This document shows, in pieces, positions 1-5,672 of a DNA stretch of 6,893 nucleotides. The notes under the pieces are model-generated. The model searched no databases. It saw nothing but the letters and a program-made list of their open reading frames with translations, and was not told where the DNA came from. The DNA is from Bacteroidota bacterium (GTDB lineage Bacteria > Bacteroidota > Ignavibacteria > SZUA-365): NCBI GenBank assembly GCA_018224415.1, contig JAGTUZ010000119.1:1-6893 (forward strand), written 5' to 3'. Both the position numbers and the translations under genes were made by a program. Each line of letters begins with the position of its first letter. Position 1 is the first letter of the stretch.

Positions 1-1005
1 CAACCGGGGCGCATCCTGATGGAATTGAACGGTATCGCGAAATCCTACGGCGACCTGCACCTGTTCGAGAATCTCGATCTGACGATCGAACGCGGCGACC
101 GTATCGCCTTTCTCGGCGTCAACGGAGCCGGTAAATCCACACTTGCACGCATCATCGCCGGCATCGAATCCTTCCAGTCCGGTACACGCAAGCCCGGACA
201 CAACCTCGCGATCGGGTATTACGCGCAGAACCAGGCCGAAGAGCTCGTTCCGCAGAACACGGTGTTCCAGACCCTCGACCTCGTCGCCACGGGTGAAGTG
301 CGCAAACGTCTTCGCACTCTGCTCGGGTGTTTCATGTTCTCGGGCAGCGACGTCGACAAGCTGGTGGCCGTGCTTTCGGGAGGAGAGAAAAGCCGCCTGG
401 CGCTGTCGAAAATGCTGCTCACGCCGTCGAACCTTCTGATTCTCGACGAACCCACGAACCATCTTGACATGCGTTCGAAAGCCGTGCTGCAGGACGCGCT
501 TTCCCGTTATGATGGATCGATGGTCATTGTCTCCCACGACCGCGACTTTCTCGAACCGCTGGTGAACAAGTGCATCGACTTTCGAGACGGAAAACTGCGC
601 ATCACCCTCGGTACCGTCAGCGATTATCTGCACAAGCGCGCCGAGGAGCAGGAGGAACATCGCCAGCGCGACGCAGCCGGGCACATCGTCCAGAAAAAGG
701 CTGCCACGCACAGTGACCGCGACCGCAAGCGCGAGGAGGCCGAGCGCCGGCAGGACCGGTACAAACGTATCAAACCGATGAAAAACCGCCTCGACCGCGC
801 CGAAAAATCGATCGCCACGCTGGAAGGAAAAATGGCCGAGGTCGAAGCCGCCCTCGCCGACGAGACTACCTACCGTGACGAGGCCAAGGCGAAGGTCCTC
901 ACCCAGCAGTATCGCGACCTCACGGCCAAACTCGAATCCGCTTTCGCCGAATGGGAGAATGTGCAGGCGGAGATCGATGCCTTCGATAGCGATCTGGATT
1001 TGTGA
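1..1005 (+). CDS. ABC-F family ATPase, C-terminal half (5' end outside window)
   Basis: This is the second ATP-binding cassette of an ABC-F protein, a soluble family that acts on ribosomes (translation factors such as EttA and Uup, and antibiotic-protection proteins) and not in membrane transport. The frame is open to base 1 and reads QPGRIL before the first ATG at 19, so that ATG is probably internal; such a sequence normally precedes the second cassette in proteins of about 630-650 residues. Counting from base 19: Walker A GVNGAGKST at residues 33-41, Q-loop YYAQNQ at 67-72, signature LSGGEKSRL at 119-127, Walker B LLILDEPTNHLD at 139-150, and H-switch SHDRDF at 172-177. A charged coiled-coil C-terminal extension follows at about 205-325, like that of Uup/YdiF-type members. 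All catalytic motifs are intact. The subfamily, and hence the symbol, cannot be fixed without the N-terminal half and the interdomain linker. It converges on the next gene with a 20-bp gap. Confidence 0.93.
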   Translation, partial: QPGRILMELNGIAKSYGDLHLFENLDLTIERGDRIAFLGVNGAGKSTLARIIAGIESFQSGTRKPGHNLAIGYYAQNQAEELVPQNTVFQTLDLVATGEVRKRLRTLLGCFMFSGSDVDKLVAVLSGGEKSRLALSKMLLTPSNLLILDEPTNHLDMRSKAVLQDALSRYDGSMVIVSHDRDFLEPLVNKCIDFRDGKLRITLGTVSDYLHKRAEEQEEHRQRDAAGHIVQKKAATHSDRDRKREEAERRQDRYKRIKPMKNRLDRAEKSIATLEGKMAEVEAALADETTYRDEAKAKVLTQQYRDLTAKLESAFAEWENVQAEIDAFDSDLDL

Positions 1006-1025
1006 GAGTATTTAGACCTGTCTCC

Positions 1026-2735
1026 TTATCGTAGCACCGTGAACGTTCGAACCTGCTGAATTCCCCCGCAACTGAAAATGATATAGTGCACTCCGCTGGG
1101 AATATTCCGCACCTCCACTAAACGCTGTATCTCGCCATCAGAGGTTGAAATTCCATCGAAAAGGGCGAGAGTGCGTCCCAGTTTATCCTGCACACGCAGA
1201 AACCATTCGGTCGAGGGCGGCAATCCGCTGACATGCACCGAAACAGTTTCCCCCGCCGGTTGCGGGTAAAGCGCAATCGAGCCCGCGGCTGGGGCAGCGT
1301 CCACCAGTATTTCCGTTGATTGATCCGTGTAGAATTTCACCGGATAGCTCCAGTCACTCGTGTACACCCCGCCGCGTGCGCGTACTCGGACAAAATAATC
1401 GCGATTCAGACGCAGCCAAGGATCGAGCGGCAAGGAGAGGCCAGTTATCCAACCGCTCTGTTTATAGGGATGTTCGTCGAAGATCTCGAACTGAATCGTG
1501 CTGCTGTGATAATCCTCTGCCAGCTCAAGCTGATATTCCATCGCTCCCTCGACCTTCGTCCACATCGCCGTGCGCTGCATAATGTTCGCCCCCTGCATCG
1601 TAGACGCCACGGGCGGCTGCAGCGTGCGTCCACCAGTATAAGTCGCGATATGAAAGAGGGCTCCGGCAACAGCCGACATGGTATCCGGATACAGCACCTC
1701 CGCAAATGCAGGATCATACATGTAAAACGGGCGCGCAGCCCGTTCCCAGTTCGCACCTCCATTGGTTGTGTGAAACAACTTGCCCAAACGGCCCACTGCA
1801 ATTGCATGTTTTTCATCCGCGGCAGAAATCGCGGTGAGACCATAAGGCGGATCCTGTATCGTATCGAGTATCGTCTCCCAGCTCACCCCGCCATCGGTTG
1901 TGCGAGCGATGACGTCCCGCTCCATATCTCCACCGCCGGTAGCGATTCCGTAAGCTTGGTACCCGAGGTTGGCCATTACGAACGAAGGTACTCTGGCGGA
2001 CGGGAGTACTCCGCGATATTCCCATGTGCCGCCGTCATCGGTCGACCGAAACAACAGCATTGGGGTTCGCCACTCAACCGCGAATATCGTTCCATCCTTT
2101 GCATACGAAATTGATTTCGTTCGGTAGTCCACAAAAGGGATATTCACGGTACTCCAGCTATCCCCGCCGTCGCTTGTGCGATAGAGCACGGGATGCTGTT
2201 CGTCGATATAGCCGCCGGTACGGATACCATGTTTCGTGTCTCTCATTGCCAGACAAGCATCGTTGACGCCACGAGCGGAGTCCTCGAGCAATATTTCGGA
2301 CCATGTAACCCCGCTGTCGAGCGAGCGGAGCAGAAACGGCAATCGCACTCCATCAAGTTCGTAGCGTCCCCAACCGTACGCGAAGCAAACCTCGGGAGCG
2401 GGTCGCGAAACAGAGCTCACAACGACTTCGGCAAACGGTCTGCCGAGCGGTGGTTGTATTGCATTGTGGCCGTGCTGTTTCAGCGACAATCGTTCTGTCC
2501 AAGTCATGCCCGCATCGTTCGACACCTGAAGGACCCAATCAAGATCGCGCATTCCGCCTGTTAGATAGAAACCACCCGCGCAGCCAGCTATACCAACGAT
2601 GGTTTTCGGATTGGTGAATTGCGATCTCCCGCTTACAATCCACTGTGGAACGAGCTGTGAAAACAGACTGGTGGGTACAAGGACGAAAAGCACGAGCAGC
2701 TGCAGCCACAAGAACGGAACGGAACGAACATTCAT
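1026..2735 (-). CDS. Secreted Asp-box (BNR) repeat protein with FN3-like domain and T9SS-type C-terminal domain
   Basis: A 569-residue protein predicted to be exported and then secreted or surface-anchored by type IX secretion. The ATG at 2735 is chosen because GGAG lies 6 nt upstream and a signal peptide starts there (hydrophobic 6-20, likely cleavage near SLFS/Q27). An in-frame ATG at 2795 would put 20 unsuitable residues ahead of the signal. Six Asp-box motifs of the form S/T-x-D/N-x-G-x-x-W lie at residues 72-79, 138-145, 187-194, 231-238, 279-286 and 323-330, implying a beta-propeller like those of sialidase-related, Ycf48-type or VPS10-type proteins. Residues about 373-470 resemble a fibronectin type III domain. 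Residues about 485-569 form a T9SS type A sorting-like tail (YPQPAGE, then DKLGR, then IPSGVHY, ending FTVLR). Sialidase catalytic residues were not recognised, so a binding or scaffolding role is likelier than hydrolysis. It is divergent from the sigma operon and convergent with the ABC-F gene. Confidence 0.87.
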   Translation of the reverse strand: MNVRSVPFLWLQLLVLFVLVPTSLFSQLVPQWIVSGRSQFTNPKTIVGIAGCAGGFYLTGGMRDLDWVLQVSNDAGMTWTERLSLKQHGHNAIQPPLGRPFAEVVVSSVSRPAPEVCFAYGWGRYELDGVRLPFLLRSLDSGVTWSEILLEDSARGVNDACLAMRDTKHGIRTGGYIDEQHPVLYRTSDGGDSWSTVNIPFVDYRTKSISYAKDGTIFAVEWRTPMLLFRSTDDGGTWEYRGVLPSARVPSFVMANLGYQAYGIATGGGDMERDVIARTTDGGVSWETILDTIQDPPYGLTAISAADEKHAIAVGRLGKLFHTTNGGANWERAARPFYMYDPAFAEVLYPDTMSAVAGALFHIATYTGGRTLQPPVASTMQGANIMQRTAMWTKVEGAMEYQLELAEDYHSSTIQFEIFDEHPYKQSGWITGLSLPLDPWLRLNRDYFVRVRARGGVYTSDWSYPVKFYTDQSTEILVDAAPAAGSIALYPQPAGETVSVHVSGLPPSTEWFLRVQDKLGRTLALFDGISTSDGEIQRLVEVRNIPSGVHYIIFSCGGIQQVRTFTVLR

Positions 2736-2767
2736 AGCAATCTCCAGGTGGTGATCGAGCGGGACAT

Positions 2768-2796
2768 GAAAAATAGAGACATCAGCGTATCGCAAG
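2768..2796 (-). promoter_or_regulatory. Candidate Bacteroidota-type promoter for the Asp-box gene
   Basis: On the minus strand, TATTTTTC (2775 down to 2768) matches the Bacteroidota -7 pattern TAnnTTTG in all but the last base. CTTG (2796 down to 2793) lies 17 nt further upstream as a possible -33 box, a little closer than usual. Transcription would start near 2761, giving a leader of about 25 nt before the start codon at 2735. This is pattern matching only. Confidence 0.3.
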
Positions 2797-2822
2797 AAGT
2801 TACACTGATATTACATCATTCC

Positions 2823-2854
2823 ATTGATTTTCCCCCCTCATTAGACTAAGTTTC
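2823..2854 (+). promoter_or_regulatory. Candidate Bacteroidota-type promoter for the sigma/anti-sigma operon
   Basis: ATTG at 2823-2826 and TAAGTTTC at 2847-2854 are separated by 20 nt. This fits the Bacteroidota -33 TTTG / -7 TAnnTTTG arrangement with one mismatch in each box. Read as a sigma-70 promoter instead, it is TTGATT, 17 nt, TAAGTT, which is weak in the -10. Transcription would start near 2860, leaving a leader of about 110 nt. An ECF autoregulatory promoter could also lie in this region, but its consensus is unknown here. Confidence 0.35.
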
Positions 2855-2856
2855 TC

Positions 2857-2885
2857 CGGACAGCCCCGTCCGATTCCATTTTTTT
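2857..2885 (+). other. Small stem-loop followed by a T-run in the operon leader
   Basis: CGGAC at 2857-2861 pairs with GTCCG at 2868-2872 around a 6-nt loop, and a run of seven T lies at 2879-2885, six bases after the stem. It resembles a weak intrinsic terminator or attenuator. The stem has only five pairs and the T-run is offset, so it may have no function. If the candidate promoter just upstream is right, the stem would lie at the very 5' end of the transcript. Confidence 0.2.
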
Positions 2886-2968
2886 CCTCCCGAAGGGAAT
2901 TTTATCCTTCCCGACGTGTCATACGGGCGACAACGGTGCTTCGGTGTCAGTCAGTCTACAGGAAAGAT

Positions 2969-3529
2969 GTGCTTGAAGAAGTGAGTCAGACCGTCTCGCA
3001 GGACCTGCAGCTGCAACAGCGCATCCGTGAGGGTGACAATGCGGCGTTCGCGCAGCTCTATGCGACGCACAAGCAGGGCGTGTATCTCTACTGCACGCGT
3101 TTCCTGGGCGACCGGCCCGCGGCGGAGGACATTTTCCAGGAGGTCTTTCTCAATTTCCTCGAGCGCGTACGCGGCGGCGGCGACATCGAGAACGTGCTGG
3201 GCTACCTGCTGCGTTCGGCCCGCAACCGCTGCCTGAATGTCATTCGTGACCGAAAGTATCCGAAGGACGTCGATGAACTCGAAGAATTTCTCCCGGGCGG
3301 CGAAGACGTGTCGGTGGGGGAGTACGAGGATCTCGAATGTGCACTGCAGCAGCTTCCCGCGACCAACCGCGAAGCGCTGCTGCTCTGCGAGTACCAGGGG
3401 TATTCGTATGACGAAATCGCTTCCATAACGGAAGTCCCGGTCACCACGGTGCGCAAGCGCATCTTCCGGGCGCGGCAGCGGCTGCGCCAGATCCTTTCCA
3501 CGGATATGAATCGGACAACAGAATCATGA
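2969..3529 (+). CDS. ECF-type RNA polymerase sigma factor
   Basis: A 186-residue sigma-70 family protein of the extracytoplasmic-function type. It directs RNA polymerase to a private promoter set and is normally held inactive by a partner encoded next to it. Region sigma-2 spans about residues 25-95 and includes the segment EDIFQEVFLNFLERV at 53-67. Region sigma-4 spans about 124-178, with LQQLPATNREALLL followed by a helix-turn-helix (YSYDEIASITEVPVTTVRKR). Sigma-1.1 and sigma-3 are absent, as expected, and the length is typical. The GTG at 2969 is preferred because AGGA lies 5 nt upstream. Other in-frame GTG starts at 2936 (11 residues longer) and 2981 (4 shorter) are possible, and there is no in-frame ATG nearby. 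The stop overlaps the next start as ATGA (3526-3529), so sigma and regulator are probably translationally coupled. Its targets cannot be read from the sequence; autoregulation is inferred from the family. Confidence 0.93.
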   Translation: MLEEVSQTVSQDLQLQQRIREGDNAAFAQLYATHKQGVYLYCTRFLGDRPAAEDIFQEVFLNFLERVRGGGDIENVLGYLLRSARNRCLNVIRDRKYPKDVDELEEFLPGGEDVSVGEYEDLECALQQLPATNREALLLCEYQGYSYDEIASITEVPVTTVRKRIFRARQRLRQILSTDMNRTTES

Positions 3530-4890
3530 TTTTCGAAGAACAGATATCGGCATTCATGGACGGCGCGCTGACGCCACAGGAGGAGACCGAGTTTCTCCAC
3601 ATCCTCTCGGTGTCACCCGAAAAACGCGCGTTCTTCCATTCATATCAGGGTGTTCGCGCGGCCATGGTGGCCGACGCTCGCGCGGGCGCCGTCCCCTCCG
3701 GTCTTGACACCGCGATTCTTGGCGCCGCCGGCGCGGTCGGTGGCGCGCTTGCCGGAGCCGCGACGGGTGCGACAATTTCATCAGGCGCTGCCGGAGCGAC
3801 CGTGTCATCGGTTGCCGCGACAGGTGCCGCGACTGCGACAAACACCGCGACTGCGACAAACACCGCGACTGCGACAAACACCGCGACTGCGACAAGCACC
3901 GCCGGTGTGGCGGGAAGCGCCGCGTTCTGGACGGCCGGCCGAATCATCACTGCAGTCCTGCTCGGTGTGTCGTTGTTCACCGGCGGCTGGTTTCTCAACG
4001 ACCTGTTTGCTCCCGCGAGCGGTACCGATTCACCGAACGCCCGTTCCTCTTCTCTCGATACTCGCACTCCTGCTGCTCCTCTCGATCCTGACGGATCTCT
4101 CGATCCTGACATTCCTCTCGATCCTGACGGATCTCTCGCACCTGAAGCTCCTCCTGTGCTCGACAGTCCGGTTCAGCGCACATCCACTGGGGGAAGCGAG
4201 CAGCGTGCACCACGTATCGTGTACCGCAACATCTACCACACGCGCGTGGACACGGTGTTCGTTCAGCGCGAGGAACAGACGACGGCAGCGGAACCTCGCG
4301 TGATCCGGCAATACGACACCGTGCTCGTGGCACTGATGCAGACGGCTCCGGAACAGCGACCGATCACCATCGTCGAGCGTCCGTCGAACGTTCCGCCGAT
4401 TTCCCTGCCCGGACGCTTCGAGGCAGAGGTGACACATGACCATCTGATCACATGGCCGTATATTGATTACAGCCGCATCGGCGTGGACCGTGCGCAGCAG
4501 CATTTCGGTCTCTCGCTTGGATACGTATTCGACAAGCATCACACCGTTGGCGTGAGCGCGGGCGAGAGTTCTTTCTCGATGGAATACTACCGCGTCGAGA
4601 ACGATTCGCTGTTTCTGTTCCAGCGGCAGCCCGCGCTATTCTACGGCGCCGGGTTCTACCGCTATTCGCAACCCCTGCTTCCGGGTTTCACTCCGGAATT
4701 CACGCTGCTGCTCGGCGGCTGCGATTACGGACCCGTGCTCGGCGCGCGGCTCGCGCTGCGCTTCGACCCCGCCGAGCATCTGAGTTTCGTGGTCGGCGCC
4801 AACGGAAAACTGCTCACATACCAGTACAAGGACAATCTCTTCAACAGTCACAGCCTTGGCCTGACATACGGCATCCGGTACCGCTTCTAA
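3526..4890 (+). CDS. Putative dual membrane-spanning anti-sigma factor with C-terminal outer-membrane beta-barrel
   Basis: A 454-residue multidomain protein. Residues 1-50 resemble the anti-sigma N-terminal helical domain (SAFMDGALTPQEETEF, then a helix with RAFFHSY and VRAAM). The usual H-x3-C-x2-C zinc site reads H25, V29, E32, so the cysteines are lost. Residues 51-133 are an Ala/Gly/Thr-rich linker with TATATN hexapeptide repeats at 100-125. One transmembrane helix lies at about 138-158. Residues 159-296 form a Pro/Asp/Ser-rich periplasmic tether with LDPDGS-type repeats and two DTV motifs (VDTVFV, YDTVLV). Residues about 297-454 alternate polar and hydrophobic residues in roughly eight amphipathic strands and end YGIRYRF, with the terminal Phe typical of outer-membrane barrels. 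This suggests a single chain crossing both membranes and holding the upstream sigma factor, like Dma proteins of Bacteroides. The start overlaps the sigma stop and has no clear ribosome-binding site of its own. The barrel call is from pattern only; a soluble beta domain is the alternative. Confidence 0.8.
   Translation: MIFEEQISAFMDGALTPQEETEFLHILSVSPEKRAFFHSYQGVRAAMVADARAGAVPSGLDTAILGAAGAVGGALAGAATGATISSGAAGATVSSVAATGAATATNTATATNTATATNTATATSTAGVAGSAAFWTAGRIITAVLLGVSLFTGGWFLNDLFAPASGTDSPNARSSSLDTRTPAAPLDPDGSLDPDIPLDPDGSLAPEAPPVLDSPVQRTSTGGSEQRAPRIVYRNIYHTRVDTVFVQREEQTTAAEPRVIRQYDTVLVALMQTAPEQRPITIVERPSNVPPISLPGRFEAEVTHDHLITWPYIDYSRIGVDRAQQHFGLSLGYVFDKHHTVGVSAGESSFSMEYYRVENDSLFLFQRQPALFYGAGFYRYSQPLLPGFTPEFTLLLGGCDYGPVLGARLALRFDPAEHLSFVVGANGKLLTYQYKDNLFNSHSLGLTYGIRYRF
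3823..3900 (+). repeat. 18-bp in-frame tandem repeat (cytoplasmic linker)
   Basis: Three identical 18-bp units, AACACCGCGACTGCGACA, lie at 3841-3858, 3859-3876 and 3877-3894. A diverged copy (four mismatches) precedes them at 3823-3840 and a 6-nt partial copy follows. They encode the hexapeptide NTATAT in the linker before the transmembrane helix. Perfect identity suggests recent expansion or slippage. Because the period is divisible by three, copy changes would alter linker length without a frameshift. Confidence 0.92.
4081..4152 (+). repeat. 18-bp in-frame tandem repeat (periplasmic tether)
   Basis: Four 18-bp units run head to tail. CTCGATCCTGACGGATCT occurs exactly at 4081-4098 and 4117-4134. 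A variant with four changes in its last six bases lies at 4099-4116, and a diverged copy (CTCGCACCTGAAGCTCCT) at 4135-4152. The encoded units are LDPDGS, LDPDIP, LDPDGS and LAPEAP, giving an acidic, proline-rich, probably extended segment just outside the inner membrane. The unit length equals that of the unrelated array at 3823-3900 in the same gene. Confidence 0.92.
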
Positions 4891-4914
4891 CGTTCCGTTG
4901 CACACGGCGTCCCG

Positions 4915-5652
4915 TTGAACAGAGTGACACAACGACACGGAACGCACAGCGGGAGGCGAAGAGTCCTCCGCTGTGTCATTTTCGCGGGAGCGCTGCTCCC
5001 CGCCATGATTCTTGCGTCCTGTTCTCCCCCTGACGACGACGGGGGCATCGTGATTCCGCCCGTGAAATGCGACGCCGAGTGGCGCGGAGACACCGCGCGT
5101 GTTAAAACCACCATCCGCTTCGAGGCCATTGTGGACACGACGCTTTTCCCACTCCGAAGGTTCTCGGGCAGCGGACTGCGGGTCGGCCTAGTCTGTCTGC
5201 CGCCGCCGGATTCGATCGCGCTGCCGTGGATGGACATCTACTCGGTCTCGGCCAACTATCTCGACATTCCTGCAACCGGCCTGCCGTTCGAAGCGGAGAT
5301 CCTTCCCGAGTACTTCCTCGACTTCAGCTGCGCGCGCCTTGCAACGGCCGTGATCGTGGTGTACGAGGACCAGAACGAAAATGGACGTTTCGACCGCGGC
5401 GAACGCGTGGCCGGCGCCGGCGAACAGAGCCTGTACGCCTTTGTGCAGGGCGACCTCAACACCGTACCGCCAGAATACCAGTTCACCGCCGGTGGATCGA
5501 ACGTACTCATTCGCCTCGACCAGAATACCATCCCGCGTTTCCGCGGTTCGCCCGACTATCTTGCGACGATTTTCATCATCAATGTCCGGGGCGGACAGGA
5601 CCGCTACCACATCCCATATCCCTGGGAGGTTTCGTCTCCGCTGTTTCCATGA
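4915..5652 (+). CDS. Predicted lipoprotein of unknown function
   Basis: A protein of up to 245 residues, not assigned to a named family. A basic N-terminus (RRR at 14-16), a hydrophobic stretch (about 21-34) and a lipobox LASC ending at Cys36 mark it as a lipoprotein cleaved by signal peptidase II; a DDD-containing linker follows. The mature part looks beta-rich. At residues 152-163 it contains DQNENGRFDRGE, which fits the calcium-loop-like pattern D-x-N-x-N-G-x-x-D-x-G-E seen in SdrD-B-like and related surface domains. The start is uncertain: TTG 4915 and GTG 4924 are both in frame, neither has a clear ribosome-binding site, and an ATG at 5005 would remove most of the signal. The gene begins 24 bp after the anti-sigma/barrel gene and ends 20 bp before the VWA gene, so it is probably in the same operon. 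A role as an envelope partner or ligand of the barrel is an inference from position only. Confidence 0.82.
   Translation: MNRVTQRHGTHSGRRRVLRCVIFAGALLPAMILASCSPPDDDGGIVIPPVKCDAEWRGDTARVKTTIRFEAIVDTTLFPLRRFSGSGLRVGLVCLPPPDSIALPWMDIYSVSANYLDIPATGLPFEAEILPEYFLDFSCARLATAVIVVYEDQNENGRFDRGERVAGAGEQSLYAFVQGDLNTVPPEYQFTAGGSNVLIRLDQNTIPRFRGSPDYLATIFIINVRGGQDRYHIPYPWEVSSPLFP
4945..4975 (+). other. Strong hairpin at the 5' end of the lipoprotein gene
   Basis: CACAGCGG-AGG (4945-4956, with one bulged G) pairs with CCTCCGCTGTG (4965-4975) around the 8-nt loop CGAAGAGT. Eleven GC-rich pairs form, and TCATTTT follows. It lies just downstream of the anti-sigma stop codon (4890) and inside the codons for the lipoprotein's N-terminal basic region. 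It could act as a partial terminator, attenuator or translational control that lowers downstream expression. The T-run is too short for a convincing intrinsic terminator. Confidence 0.5.
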
Positions 5653-5672
5653 CGGAACGAGGAGCCATCGCC

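Noticed and set aside
1006..1025. Possible bidirectional terminator between convergent genes
   Set aside because: The 20-bp gap has no inverted repeat or T-run that could form a terminator.
1320..2114. Long open frame on the plus strand (264 codons) opposite the Asp-box gene
   Set aside because: The minus-strand frame has a signal peptide, ribosome-binding site, six repeat motifs and a sorting domain. The plus frame shows no domain and no start signal, so it is a shadow.
3645..4112. Minus-strand frame of 155 codons with VAVAVF repeats
   Set aside because: The repeats are only the reverse complement of the 18-bp array in the anti-sigma gene. There is no start signal or recognisable domain.
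3823..4152. Short direct repeats considered as a CRISPR array
   Set aside because: The units are contiguous with no spacers and keep the reading frame, so they are coding tandem repeats.
4030..4542. Minus-strand frame of 170 codons with arginine-rich repeats
   Set aside because: It reads the LDPDGS array and tether backwards; composition and position mark it as a shadow.
5226..5672. In-frame upstream extension of the VWA gene to 5226
   Set aside because: It overlaps the lipoprotein gene in another frame and is Arg/Pro/His-rich without domains. The ATG at 5673 has a ribosome-binding site and starts a clear signal peptide.
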